Below are positions 44,863 through 54,245 of a stretch of 64,000 nucleotides of DNA, one piece after another. Origin of the DNA: Mycobacterium sp. IS-1742 (GTDB taxonomy: Bacteria > Actinomycetota > Actinomycetes > Mycobacteriales > Mycobacteriaceae); NCBI RefSeq assembly GCF_001500125.1, contig NZ_LQIV01000045.1, positions 62,001-126,000 of the forward strand, in the 5' to 3' direction. Positions within the stretch are counted from its first letter, which is position 1, and every line of letters begins with the position of its first letter. The translations under genes were made by a program, and so were the position numbers. Below the pieces are notes generated by a model. That model saw nothing but the letters and a program-made list of their open reading frames with translations, was not told the origin of the DNA and did not search any database.

Positions 44863-47130
44863 CTACTCGGTGATCTCGGTGATCGTGTAATCGTCGGGTG
44901 TCACGCCGGCACCATCGATCACGGCTTCGGAGTTGCCGTCCGGAAGAAGACCTCCCGGCAGCCACAGGTCATTCGCGCCCGCTTCGTTGCCAGATGGTAC
45001 GCGCACGTTGTGGTCGTGTGGGTCTGCGATGTCGATACGAAGAACGTTGTGCTCGCCCAGGAAACCCTCCGGCCAGCCGAGCATTCGTTCCATCGCCCTC
45101 GGTTCGCCACCGGTGGACTCCAGCAACGCGTCGACCTCGCTCTTGGCCATGACGAAGGCGGTTCCGTCCCGCTGTGCCAATCCGTACTTCTCGAAGTTGC
45201 TCTCCGGCATGAACCGCGTCGCGCCTTCGCGGAACTTCTCGAGGTGATCGTGGATGTACTCCGGCGACAGATACTCGGACGGATCCGGCCTCGTCCCCTT
45301 CTCCATCGCCAGCAATTCGTCGCGCTTCTCGTCGGTCACGGGGGGTTGTTCGTCACCCGGGTTCGATTCCCCTGCCGGCTGCGACTCGACTGAGGTAGGC
45401 GCTGACGCCGGTTCGGCTGATCCCGCATCCAGTGGTCTCGGCAAGGGCTTCGGGGTCGGTGCGTTCTCCGTCGTCGGGCCGCCGGCGGCCGTAGGCTGTT
45501 GTGCGCGTGAGCCTTCGGGCGACGTCGCCTGTGGCGATCGTCCGTCCGGTGTGCGCGCGTCCGGTGTCCGCGTCTCGGGGCCGTGTGTTGCGCCCGGAGC
45601 GTGCGCCGCACCCGGGGTGTGTGGCGCCATCGGTCCCATCGGCGCGTCGACACCGCCTGGACTTGTCGGGTCGAGCAGCGATTCGGGGATCGCCGGCGGC
45701 CGGACATCCGGCACACGCGTGGGTCCGGGCCCGACGCTGTCGAGGTCGGGGACTCTGTCCACATCCGTTGTGCCGTACCGCGACCCGAGGCCGCGCAACC
45801 CGGGAATCCGCCCGTCCTCCAGCAGGCCCCTGGCCGTCTTCAGCCCCTTGGCGACGGATCCCGTCTTCGAGAGTGCGCCGCCGGGAACGAACAACGACCC
45901 GATGTTGAACGCGGCTTCGCCCGCCGCGCGCCCGGGGTGGTCACTCGACCACTTGTCGAGCGCGATGAACTGGGCGCCCATGTCGGCCAGGACGCCGGGC
46001 AGCTTCGCCGGATCCTGCGCCACCGACAGCGCCACCTCCGCCATGCCCTTCCAGGTGTCGGGGTCGGCCATCGCGACGGTGCCCGCCACGGTGCTGATCA
46101 GCCCCGTGGTCAGACCGACCTGGAAGTCGGTGTACAGGGTGAACGCATCTGCGAGTCTCCCGCCCACCTCCTCGCCCAGGAGCGATTCCAGATGCGGCCG
46201 AACCCATTTCTGCAGGGAGCTCACCGCGTCGCCGATGGCGGTGGCGAGTTGTTCGAGGAGGCCGACGACACCTTTGACCTGGTTCTGGAAGTTCTCCAGC
46301 ACGGTGCCCACATCGCGGGCCACCTCGCGCAGGATGTCGTCGGCCTCTCCGGTGAAAATCCCCTTCACCGTGTCCCACACGCCGTCGAGGGAGATCCTGT
46401 CCAGCAGTCGGCGGATGGCGTCCTGGGTCTCCTGCACACCGTCGGCGAAGTCGTCGATCGACGATCCCACGTCGGCGGCCAGGCCCGACAGATCGGTCAC
46501 TGCCTGGCCCAACGTGTCGAGCGTGTCGCCGATCTTCTCGCCCTCGGGGATCTGTTGCACGGACACAACGGTTTTCACCGGTGCCATGGCCTGGTCGAAC
46601 AACGACAGTCCTTGACCGAGGTTGCGCCATTGCGCGGCGGTGAGGCGCATCACGCCCGAGTTGCCCGACGGCCAGGTCAGCGCCGCGCCCGCGAACATCC
46701 CACCGGGCAAGGCATTGAGGAAGGGGGCGATCACATGCCACTTGGCAGGAGGGGGAACGGTGTTCGAGTTCGGGCCCGTGGCCGCGTCCCCGGCTTTCGT
46801 CTCACTCGGCTCGCCGCCCAGGCCACCGGTCGGACCCGCACCGCCGACGGTCGACACCGCGTCGGCGTTCTCGTAGTTGAACCCCGTCGCCTCGATCATG
46901 TAGCCGACGGATTTGAATGCGTTCGCGGCTTCGGCCAAACCGTTGGTGAATTCCTGCGCCTGGTCGCCGTACCTCAGTCCGAACTCCAGGCCGGCGGGGT
47001 CGGTGCCCGAGGCGATGCCGCCCGACACCACCGAACCCAGCGCGTCCGACAGCATTCCGAGCTGAGTTCCCAGCGCGCCCAGCTCGCCACCAGCCCGGAT
47101 CAGCGCCTGCGGTTCGACCTCGATGCGCAC
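44863..47130 (-). CDS. CpnT-like outer-membrane channel/toxin protein with a non-TNT C-terminal domain
   Basis: 755 aa. Residues 1-435 match the N-terminal domain of CpnT (Rv3903c): TDPAGLEFGLRYGD, GFNYENADAVS, LTWPSGNSG, VQQIPEGEKI (192-197 identical to CpnT QQIPEG), and HPGRAAGEAAFNIGSLFVPG-GALSK. A Pro/Thr/Ala-rich linker covers 440-600. The tip (about 615-755) is not the TNT NAD-glycohydrolase; it has YIHDHLEKFREGATRFM, AFVMAKSEVDALLESTGG, MLGWPEGFLG and RVPSGNEAGANDLWLPGG. Two WXG100 genes precede it and a candidate immunity gene follows, as in esxF-esxE-cpnT-ift. GTG 47130 is taken as start; GTG 47163, overlapping the WXG100 stop, is an alternative (766 aa). Confidence 0.82.
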   Translation of the reverse strand: MRIEVEPQALIRAGGELGALGTQLGMLSDALGSVVSGGIASGTDPAGLEFGLRYGDQAQEFTNGLAEAANAFKSVGYMIEATGFNYENADAVSTVGGAGPTGGLGGEPSETKAGDAATGPNSNTVPPPAKWHVIAPFLNALPGGMFAGAALTWPSGNSGVMRLTAAQWRNLGQGLSLFDQAMAPVKTVVSVQQIPEGEKIGDTLDTLGQAVTDLSGLAADVGSSIDDFADGVQETQDAIRRLLDRISLDGVWDTVKGIFTGEADDILREVARDVGTVLENFQNQVKGVVGLLEQLATAIGDAVSSLQKWVRPHLESLLGEEVGGRLADAFTLYTDFQVGLTTGLISTVAGTVAMADPDTWKGMAEVALSVAQDPAKLPGVLADMGAQFIALDKWSSDHPGRAAGEAAFNIGSLFVPGGALSKTGSVAKGLKTARGLLEDGRIPGLRGLGSRYGTTDVDRVPDLDSVGPGPTRVPDVRPPAIPESLLDPTSPGGVDAPMGPMAPHTPGAAHAPGATHGPETRTPDARTPDGRSPQATSPEGSRAQQPTAAGGPTTENAPTPKPLPRPLDAGSAEPASAPTSVESQPAGESNPGDEQPPVTDEKRDELLAMEKGTRPDPSEYLSPEYIHDHLEKFREGATRFMPESNFEKYGLAQRDGTAFVMAKSEVDALLESTGGEPRAMERMLGWPEGFLGEHNVLRIDIADPHDHNVRVPSGNEAGANDLWLPGGLLPDGNSEAVIDGAGVTPDDYTITEITE

Positions 47131-47153
47131 ACCAGAGGCAGCAAATCCGCCGA

Positions 47154-47441
47154 CTACTCCCACATCCGGCCGTTCTTGTCGACGGCATCGGCGTAGTTCC
47201 TGCGCGCCATCTCGGCGATGGTCTTCAGTTGCGAGAGCGCCTGTTTCATCTGCTCGGCGCCGTCCTCCCACTGCTGTTGAGCCTGCGCCTGCGCATCCGA
47301 CGCGTCGCCGTGCCACGTGGCCCGCAGTGCGGCCATCGTCCCGTTGACGTCTTCCAGACACTCCGCGACGTCACGTTCGAAGTCCCGCATGTGATCGATC
47401 GCCGACTGCATCTGCGGAAAACTCACCACCAACCGGCTCAT
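47154..47441 (-). CDS. WXG100 protein (EsxE-like)
   Basis: 95 aa, two helices around a central WxG turn (ATWHGDASDAQ). Small type VII secretion protein expected to pair with the 151-aa partner encoded just upstream. The C-terminus NYADAVDKNGRMWE lacks a clear YxxxD/E export signal, which the partner has. ATG 47441 is in the stop of the partner gene (ATGA). Position equals esxE in the CpnT operon. Confidence 0.88.
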   Translation of the reverse strand: MSRLVVSFPQMQSAIDHMRDFERDVAECLEDVNGTMAALRATWHGDASDAQAQAQQQWEDGAEQMKQALSQLKTIAEMARRNYADAVDKNGRMWE

Positions 47442-47893
47442 CGCGGACCGGCCCCCGGGATTCGCGCCCCTTCGGTTGCCGGCGAGGCTGGCGGCGCCGC
47501 CAGATTCATCCGGTGGGCCAGCTCGCGCACCGCGCCTTGACCGCCCGCGTTCAACTGGGCGGCGGCACCCCCGGGACCGCCGCCCGGAGTCCGCATCGCC
47601 GAGCCCACCGCCCCGGCCGCGTCCTCGTCGGTCTTCGCGTACTCCCTGCCGGCGATCGTCAGCATCTGCGACATGGTCTGCAGGCCGCGGACGACCTGTC
47701 CCGCACCGTTGTGCCAGGTGTCCCACTCGGTCTGGAAGGCCGAAGCGGCCCCGCCCTCCCACCCGGCACCGAGAAGCTGTCCGACTTCGAGGTCGACCGC
47801 CGACAACCGGTCCTGCAGGCGCTGCCCGGCGTCGGCCAGCCGGGAGGCCGCCGAAGTCAGTTCGGAGACGACCACTTCAACCGATTGCCCCAT
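47438..47893 (-). CDS. WXG100 protein with C-terminal extension (EsxF-like)
   Basis: 151 aa. The first about 95 residues are a WXG100 hairpin with GAGWEGGAASAF as the turn and REYAKTDEDAAG after the second helix, where YAKTD fits the YxxxD/E type VII export signal. A Gly/Pro-rich tail (about 103-151) follows. First gene of the cassette; GGAGG lies 8 nt before ATG 47893, and a GATAAGCT-like box upstream (minus strand near 47998) may be the promoter. Forms a likely heterodimer with the 95-aa protein. Confidence 0.88.
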   Translation of the reverse strand: MGQSVEVVVSELTSAASRLADAGQRLQDRLSAVDLEVGQLLGAGWEGGAASAFQTEWDTWHNGAGQVVRGLQTMSQMLTIAGREYAKTDEDAAGAVGSAMRTPGGGPGGAAAQLNAGGQGAVRELAHRMNLAAPPASPATEGARIPGAGPR

Positions 47894-48111
47894 TCGGCGA
47901 ACCTCCAGTCACGTGCGGCGAGCGTCGGTGTCGAGGTCCGGGGGTCATCGCGGCTGCGCAGCGGTGGCCAGCAAACTCCCCGGCGGACGAATCGAGCTTA
48001 TCGGCGGTCGAGTCGGGCCCGATGCACCAAATTGCCGCCCGACGGAACACCGCGTTTCCTCCGGTGCGGATGAGGAACACCCAGGGAGGTCCACTGCCGC
48101 CGAGGAGAGCC

Positions 48112-49383
48112 ATGACCATGCCGAACACCGCCGCCGACGCCGTGCTCACCGGTCTGCCAGGGATCCGCGAGTGGCAGCGGGACTGTTACCGCGACCTGCA
48201 CCGGCATCCCGAACTCTCCCATCGCGAGTTCGAGACGTCCCGCAAGGTTGCCGAGCGCCTCCGGGCCCTGGGCTACCAGGTCCACGATGCGGTCGGAGGA
48301 ACCGGCGTGGTGGGCGTGTTCGCCAACGGTCCGGGCCCCGCCGTGTTGCTACGCGCCGACATGGACGCGCTGCCGGTTGCCGAGGACACCGGGCTCGACT
48401 ATGCGAGCACCGTCCGGGGCGTCGACCGGGACGGCAACGAGGTGCCGGTGATGCACGCCTGCGGACACGACATCCATGTGACGGCGTTGCTCGGAGCCGC
48501 GCAACTGCTGGCCGACGGAGCCGATCACTGGCACGGCACGGCGGTGGCGCTGTTCCAGCCCGCCGAGGAGACGGCCGACGGCGCCCGCGCCATGGTCGAC
48601 GACGGTCTCGCGGACGTCCTGCCGACGGTCGACGTCGCACTCGGCCAGCATGTGCTGCCGTTACCGGCGGGAATGGTCGGCACGCACTCGGGGCCGTTCC
48701 TGGCCGCGGCGGACAGCATGCGCATCACGGTGCACGGCAGGGGAGCGCACGGCTCGATGCCGCAGTCGTCCGTCGATCCGGTGGTGCTCGCGGCGATGAT
48801 CGTGGTGCGCCTGCAGACGGTCGTCTCCCGCGAGGTCGCACCGGTCGAACCCGCCGTGCTCACCGTCGGCAGCATCCAGGCCGGGAGCAAGAGCAACGTC
48901 ATCCCCGACCGGGCCGTGCTGCAGCTGAACATCCGCACCTACAGCGATCAGACCCGGACCACGATCCTCGACGCCATCCGGCGGATCGTCGCCGCCGAAT
49001 GTGCGGCCTCGGGTTCGCCGCGCGAGCCGGAATTCGAGTTGTCGGACCGGTTCCCGCTGACCGACAACGACCCCGACACCACGACCCGTGTCCACGACGC
49101 GTTCGGCGCGTTCTTCGGGGACAACTGCCGGGAGATGCCGCAGGGAGCCGCCAGCGAGGACTTCAGCGAGATCCCGTCCGCGCTCGGCATGCCCTACACC
49201 TATTGGGGTGTCGGCGGCATCGATCCGACGGCCTTCCGGCGGGCCGCTGAGGCCGGGCGGGTGGCTCAGGACATCCCCGTGAACCACGCGCCGAACTTCG
49301 CACCGGTCATCCAACCGACCCTAGACACCGCCACCCAGGCGCTCGTCGTCGCCGCGCTGGCCTGGCTCGCACCCACCGGCTGA
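48112..49383 (+). CDS. M20-family amidohydrolase (N-acyl-amino-acid/hippurate type)
   Basis: 423 aa, cytoplasmic metallo-amidohydrolase. Metal and catalytic residues: RDLHRHPELSHREFE, LLRADMDALPVAED, VMHACGHDIHVTALLG, FQPAEETADGARAM and GAASEDFSEIP. The dimerisation/lid insert is at about 190-300 (HGRGAHGSMPQSSVDPV). It would release amino acids from N-acyl or aromatic-acyl conjugates; the exact substrate is open. Starts at ATG 48112 (AGGAGA 3 nt upstream) or 48118. Divergent from the WXG100 cassette, 218 bp apart. Confidence 0.88.
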   Translation: MTMPNTAADAVLTGLPGIREWQRDCYRDLHRHPELSHREFETSRKVAERLRALGYQVHDAVGGTGVVGVFANGPGPAVLLRADMDALPVAEDTGLDYASTVRGVDRDGNEVPVMHACGHDIHVTALLGAAQLLADGADHWHGTAVALFQPAEETADGARAMVDDGLADVLPTVDVALGQHVLPLPAGMVGTHSGPFLAAADSMRITVHGRGAHGSMPQSSVDPVVLAAMIVVRLQTVVSREVAPVEPAVLTVGSIQAGSKSNVIPDRAVLQLNIRTYSDQTRTTILDAIRRIVAAECAASGSPREPEFELSDRFPLTDNDPDTTTRVHDAFGAFFGDNCREMPQGAASEDFSEIPSALGMPYTYWGVGGIDPTAFRRAAEAGRVAQDIPVNHAPNFAPVIQPTLDTATQALVVAALAWLAPTG

Positions 49384-49407
49384 CACGGCCGACGGCGCCT
49401 TCACCGC

Positions 49408-49413
49408 TACGCT
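49408..49413 (+). promoter_or_regulatory. -10 box of leaderless tmk transcript
   Basis: TACGCT ends 6 nt before the tmk GTG at 49420, matching leaderless transcripts. No good -35. Confidence 0.5.
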
Positions 49414-49419
49414 CGGCGC

Positions 49420-50052
49420 GTGCTCATCGCGATCGAAGGTGTCGACGGCGCAGGCAAGCGGACACTCACCAACGGCATGCGGGCCGCTTTCGAGGGGGCG
49501 GGGCAGTCGGTGGCCACGCTGGCCTTCCCGCGGTACCACCGCTCGGTGACCGCCGACCTGGCCGCCGAGGCGCTGCACGGCCGACACGGCGACCTCGCCG
49601 AGTCGGTCTACGCGATGGCGGTGCTGTTCGCGCTCGACCGCGCCGACGCCCGCGACGAGATCGAGCACCTCGCCGCGGCCTACGACGTGGTGATCCTGGA
49701 CCGCTACGTCGCCTCCAACGCGGCCTACAGCGCGGCGCGCCTGCACCAGTCCGCCGACGGGGAGGCGGTCGAGTGGGTGCGCGCGCTCGAGTACGACCGG
49801 CTGGGCCTGCCCGCGGTCGACCGGCAGATCCTGCTCGACGTGCCGACCGCACTGGCCGCCGAACGTGCCGAACGCCGCGCCGAGCAGGAGGCCGACCGTG
49901 CCCGCGACGCCTACGAACGGGACGACGGTCTGCAGCGGCGCACCAGTGAGGTGTACAGCGCCCTGGCCGCGGCCCACTGGTGCGGGCGCTGGATCGTGGC
50001 CGGACCCGATGTCGACGCGGCGGCCCTGGCCGACACGCTGACCGCCTCCTGA
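49420..50052 (+). CDS. tmk: Thymidylate kinase
   Basis: 210 aa; phosphorylates dTMP to dTDP. P-loop EGVDGAGKRTL, with Arg after the GK as in M. tuberculosis Tmk. The DRY-type motif is VVILDRYVASNAAYSAARL; the LID region is ERRAEQEADRARDAYERD. Orthologue of Rv3247c. Likely leaderless. Followed after 58 nt by mtrA. Confidence 0.95.
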   Translation: MLIAIEGVDGAGKRTLTNGMRAAFEGAGQSVATLAFPRYHRSVTADLAAEALHGRHGDLAESVYAMAVLFALDRADARDEIEHLAAAYDVVILDRYVASNAAYSAARLHQSADGEAVEWVRALEYDRLGLPAVDRQILLDVPTALAAERAERRAEQEADRARDAYERDDGLQRRTSEVYSALAAAHWCGRWIVAGPDVDAAALADTLTAS

Positions 50053-50110
50053 GGTCGACAGGAGAAACGCCCTGCGTGGTAGCCGGGTTTTATCGCGATC
50101 TGGTGACACC

Positions 50111-50797
50111 ATGGACTCCATGAGGCAAAGGATTCTGGTCGTCGACGACGATCCCTCGCTGGCCGAGATGCTCACCATCGTGCTGCGCGGGGAAGGATTC
50201 GACACCGCCGTCGTCGGCGACGGCACCCAGGCGCTCAGCGCCGTGCGGGAACTCCGCCCGGATCTGGTGTTGCTGGATCTGATGCTGCCGGGCATGAACG
50301 GCATCGATGTCTGCCGCGTGCTGCGCGCGGATTCCGGTGTGCCCATCGTCATGCTCACCGCGAAGACCGACACCGTCGACGTCGTCCTCGGCCTGGAGTC
50401 CGGCGCCGACGACTACGTGATGAAACCGTTCAAACCCAAGGAGCTCGTCGCCCGCGTGCGAGCCCGGTTGCGCCGCAACGAGGACGAGCCCGCGGAGTTG
50501 CTGTCGATCGGTGACGTGGAGATCGACGTGCCCGCCCACAAGGTCACCCGGCAGGGTGAGCAGATTTCGCTGACTCCTCTGGAGTTCGACCTGCTGGTGG
50601 CGCTGGCACGCAAACCACGCCAGGTGTTTACTCGAGATGTGCTGCTCGAACAGGTGTGGGGATACCGTCACCCCGCTGACACCCGTTTGGTGAACGTGCA
50701 TGTCCAGCGGTTGCGGGCCAAGGTCGAGAAAGACCCGGAGAACCCGCAGGTGGTGTTGACCGTTCGAGGAGTGGGATACAAGGCCGGACCTCCGTGA
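50111..50797 (+). CDS. mtrA: Response regulator MtrA
   Basis: 228 aa, the same length as M. tuberculosis MtrA; OmpR/PhoB family. Receiver domain: acidic pocket VVDDD near residue 12, phosphoacceptor Asp56 in [10 protein letters not shown], Thr in MLTAKTD and Lys in YVMKPFKP. C-terminal winged helix ends [16 protein letters not shown] and [12 protein letters not shown]. Controls cell division, wall and dnaA/oriC-linked genes with MtrB. ATG 50111; stop overlaps mtrB (GTGA). Confidence 0.97.
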   Translation: MDSMRQRILVVDDDPSLAEMLTIVLRGEGFDTAVVGDGTQALSAVRELRPDLVLLDLMLPGMNGIDVCRVLRADSGVPIVMLTAKTDTVDVVLGLESGADDYVMKPFKPKELVARVRARLRRNEDEPAELLSIGDVEIDVPAHKVTRQGEQISLTPLEFDLLVALARKPRQVFTRDVLLEQVWGYRHPADTRLVNVHVQRLRAKVEKDPENPQVVLTVRGVGYKAGPP

Positions 50798-52452
50798 TCT
50801 GGGGCGCGCGACGGCGTATCCGGGGCGGCTTCTGGCGTTCGGGACCGCTGATCCGCGGCCTCGCCGCGCTCGGGCGAGCGCTGAGCCTGGTGTGGCGCCG
50901 CTCGCTGCAACTGCGGGTGGTCAGCCTGACGCTGGGGCTCTCGCTCGCCGTCATCCTGGTACTCGGCTTCGTGCTGACCAGTCAGATCACCGACCGCATC
51001 CTCGAGGTCAAGGTGAAAGCCGCGACCGAGGAGATCGAACAGGCCCGCAACACCGTGGGCGGCATCGTCGGCGGTGAGGAATCCCGCTCGCTCGACAGCA
51101 GCCTCCAGCTGGCGCGCAACACCTTGATCGACCGCAAGGCCGACGCGGGCAGCGGGCTGGCCGGCGCCTACGACGCCGTGCTCGTCGTGCCGGGTGACGG
51201 CCCCCGTGCCGCGACCGCCGCGGGACCCGTCAGCCAGGTTCCGGAGGCGTTGCGCGACTTCGTCAAGGCCGGACAGGTCAGCTACCAGTACGCCACCGTG
51301 AACGCCGACGGCTTCTCCGGCCCCGCGCTGATCGTCGGCAGCCCGACGGCCTCGGAGGTCACCAACCTCGAGCTCTACCTGATCTTCCCGTTGAACAACG
51401 AGGAGTCGACGATCGCGCTGGTGCGCGGGACGATGGCCACCGGCGGTGTCGTGCTGCTGGGCCTGCTGGCCGCGATCGACGTCCTCGTCGCCCGGCAGAT
51501 CGTGCTGCCGGTGCGGTCTGCGTCGCGGATCGCCGAGCGGTTCGCCGAGGGACACCTGTCCGAACGCATGCCGGTGCGCGGTGAGGACGACATGGCCCGC
51601 CTGGCGGTGTCGTTCAACGACATGGCCGAGAGCCTGCAACGCCAGATCACCCAACTCGAGGAGTTCGGAAACCTGCAGCGCCGGTTCACCTCCGACGTCT
51701 CCCATGAGCTGCGGACACCGCTGACCACGGTGCGGATGGCCGCCGACCTCATCCACGACCACAGCGACGACCTCGATCCCGCGCTGCGGCGGTCGACCGA
51801 GCTGATGGTCAGCGAACTCGACCGGTTCGAGACCCTGCTCAGCGATCTGCTCGAGATCTCCCGTCACGACGCCGGTGTCGCCGAACTGTCGGTGGAGTCG
51901 GTCGATCTGCGCAGCACCGTGAGAAGCGCCCTCGACAACGTCGGCCACCTCGCCCAGGAGGCCGACATCGAGTTGATCGTGGACCAGCCCGCCGAGGAGG
52001 TCATCGCCGAGGTGGACCCGCGGCGGGTGGAACGCATCCTGCGCAACCTCATCGCCAACGCGATCGACCACGCCGAACACAAGCCGGTGCGGATCCGGAT
52101 GGCCGCCGACGAGGACACGGTCGCGGTGACGGTGCGCGACTACGGTGTCGGGTTGCGGCCCGGCGAGGAGAAATTGGTGTTCAGCCGGTTCTGGCGGTCC
52201 GACCCGTCACGCGTACGCCGTTCCGGCGGAACGGGTCTCGGGCTGGCGATCAGCATCGAGGATGCCCGGCTGCACCAGGGTCGCCTCGAGGCGTGGGGCG
52301 AGCCCGGCAACGGGGCCTGCTTCCGGCTGACGCTGCCGCTGGTCCGCGGTCACAAGGTGACGACGAGCCCGCTGCCGCTCAAGCCGGTACAGCCCGACCG
52401 CACCGCGCGCCGGGGTGGCCGCGAACGGCAGCCGGCGGGGGAGACGGTGTGA
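50794..52452 (+). CDS. mtrB: Sensor histidine kinase MtrB
   Basis: 552 aa. Membrane helices at about 45-65 and 210-230 flank an extracytoplasmic domain; a HAMP domain follows ([20 protein letters not shown]). The phosphoacceptor is in [17 protein letters not shown], and the ATPase N and G boxes are [22 protein letters not shown] and [11 protein letters not shown] 50794 is in the mtrA stop (GTGA). The Arg-rich C-terminal tail overlaps the lpqB start (GTGTGA). Confidence 0.96.
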   Translation: MIWGARRRIRGGFWRSGPLIRGLAALGRALSLVWRRSLQLRVVSLTLGLSLAVILVLGFVLTSQITDRILEVKVKAATEEIEQARNTVGGIVGGEESRSLDSSLQLARNTLIDRKADAGSGLAGAYDAVLVVPGDGPRAATAAGPVSQVPEALRDFVKAGQVSYQYATVNADGFSGPALIVGSPTASEVTNLELYLIFPLNNEESTIALVRGTMATGGVVLLGLLAAIDVLVARQIVLPVRSASRIAERFAEGHLSERMPVRGEDDMARLAVSFNDMAESLQRQITQLEEFGNLQRRFTSDVSHELRTPLTTVRMAADLIHDHSDDLDPALRRSTELMVSELDRFETLLSDLLEISRHDAGVAELSVESVDLRSTVRSALDNVGHLAQEADIELIVDQPAEEVIAEVDPRRVERILRNLIANAIDHAEHKPVRIRMAADEDTVAVTVRDYGVGLRPGEEKLVFSRFWRSDPSRVRRSGGTGLGLAISIEDARLHQGRLEAWGEPGNGACFRLTLPLVRGHKVTTSPLPLKPVQPDRTARRGGRERQPAGETV

Positions 52453-54212
52453 GGCGACTCGTCGCGGCGGTGTGGCTGCTGGTGTCGGTGGTCGCCGCGT
52501 CGGGGTGCGCGGGAGTGCCGAATTCCTCGGCGCCGCAGGCGATCGGGACCGTCGAGCGGCCGGCGCCGCCGAGCCTGCCCAAACCGACGCCCGGCATGGA
52601 TCCCGATGTGCTGCTGCGCGAATTCCTCAAAGCCACCGCCGATCCGGCGAACCGGCACCTCGCGGCGCGTCAGTTCCTCACCGAATCGGCGTCGCAATCC
52701 TGGGACGACGCGGGCAGCGCCCTGCTGATCGACCGAGTGGTGTTCGTCGAAACCCGTGAGCCCGAACGAGTCTCGGTGACGATGCGCGCCGACATCCTCG
52801 GCTCGCTCTCGGATATGGGCGTGTTCGAGACCGGTGAGGGCGCGTTGCCGAACCCCGGCCCGATCGAACTGGTGAAGACCTCCGACGGGTGGCGCATCGA
52901 CCGGCTGCCCAACGGGGTGTTCCTGGACTGGCAGCAGTTCCAGTCCACCTACAAGCGCAACACGCTCTACTTCGTCGACCCGACCGGCACCACCGTCGTC
53001 CCCGACCCGCGCTACGTCGCGGTGTCGGACACCGATCAATTGGCCACCGAACTGGTGTCCAAACTGATCTCCGGGCCGCGGCCCGAGATGGCCAACACGG
53101 TGCGGAACCTGCTGGGCTCGCCGCTGACCTTGAGCGGCCCGGTCACCCGCGCCGACGGCGGCAAGACCGGCGTGGGGCGCGGGTACGGGGGCGCTCGTAT
53201 CGAGCTGGAGAACTTGTCCACCACCGATCCGCACAGCAGACAATTGCTTGCCGCACAGATCATCTGGACCCTCAACCGGTCGGGAATCAACGGCCCCTAC
53301 GTGATCAACGCCGACGGCGCTCCGCTCGACGACCGGTTCACCGACGGGTGGGAGACCTCCGACGTCGCGGCCACGGACCCGGGGGCGTTCGCGGGCGCCG
53401 CCGCCGGACTGCACGCGTTGATGAACGGCTCGCTGGTGTCGCTCGACGGCCAGCGGGCCCCCCGGGTTCCCGGATCGTTCGGGCAGGCGCCCAACCAGGC
53501 GTCGGCGGCGGTGTCGCGCAGCGGTCAGGACGCCGCCTCGGTGGTCGTGCTGCGGCCCGGCGCGCCCGACATGCAGTCGACGTTGTGGATCGGACCGCTG
53601 GGCGGGCGTGCGGGTCAGGCGCTGGAGGGCAGGAGCCTGACGCGGCCCAGCTGGTCCCTGGACAACGCCGTGTGGGTGGTGGTCGACGGGGCCAACGTGG
53701 TGCGGGTGATCCAGGACGCGTCCGGTCAGCCGGCGCGCATCCCGGTCGACGCCGGACCGGTGGCTCTGAAGTACCCCGGCCCGATCACCGAACTGCAACT
53801 GTCGCGCGACGGCACCCGGGCGGCCATGGTGATCGGCGGGCAGGTCATCCTCGCGTCGGTGGAGCAGACCGAGGGCGGGCAGTACGCGCTGACCTACCCT
53901 CGGCGCCTCGGCTTCGGGCTGGGCGAAACCGTGGTGTCGTTGGGGTGGCGCACCGGCGACGACATCGTGGTCAGCCGCAAGGATCCCCAGCATCCGGTGT
54001 CCTACGTCAACCTCGATGGTGTGAACTCCGACGGGCCGAGCCGCAACCTCGCCATGCCGGTGACCACCGTCGCGGCCAACCCGTCGACGGTGTACGTCGC
54101 CGATGCGCGCGGAGTGGTCCAGCTGTCGCCCTCGACCGCCGAGGGCGACCCCACCTGGACCGAGGTGCGCCCGCTCATGGTCGCCGGAACGGTCCCGGTC
54201 CTCCCTGGTTGA
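52449..54212 (+). CDS. lpqB: Lipoprotein LpqB, MtrB partner
   Basis: 587-aa lipoprotein. Signal with lipobox AASGC (lipidated Cys20). A GerMN domain lies in the first half (about 60-330, with [16 protein letters not shown]) and a beta-propeller-like domain in the second (about 350-585). It binds the MtrB extracytoplasmic part and tunes the MtrAB phosphorelay (known for the family). GTG 52449 overlaps the mtrB end. Length close to Rv3244c. Confidence 0.95.
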   Translation: MRRLVAAVWLLVSVVAASGCAGVPNSSAPQAIGTVERPAPPSLPKPTPGMDPDVLLREFLKATADPANRHLAARQFLTESASQSWDDAGSALLIDRVVFVETREPERVSVTMRADILGSLSDMGVFETGEGALPNPGPIELVKTSDGWRIDRLPNGVFLDWQQFQSTYKRNTLYFVDPTGTTVVPDPRYVAVSDTDQLATELVSKLISGPRPEMANTVRNLLGSPLTLSGPVTRADGGKTGVGRGYGGARIELENLSTTDPHSRQLLAAQIIWTLNRSGINGPYVINADGAPLDDRFTDGWETSDVAATDPGAFAGAAAGLHALMNGSLVSLDGQRAPRVPGSFGQAPNQASAAVSRSGQDAASVVVLRPGAPDMQSTLWIGPLGGRAGQALEGRSLTRPSWSLDNAVWVVVDGANVVRVIQDASGQPARIPVDAGPVALKYPGPITELQLSRDGTRAAMVIGGQVILASVEQTEGGQYALTYPRRLGFGLGETVVSLGWRTGDDIVVSRKDPQHPVSYVNLDGVNSDGPSRNLAMPVTTVAANPSTVYVADARGVVQLSPSTAEGDPTWTEVRPLMVAGTVPVLPG

Positions 54213-54245
54213 CCCTCGGCTTTCGAAAACCCCCCGCCGACAGGA

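Noticed and set aside
44863-47130. TNT (NAD-glycohydrolase) toxin at the C-terminus of the CpnT-like protein
   Set aside because: The last 140 residues lack the sequence features I associate with TNT, and the downstream gene is unlike its inhibitor IFT.
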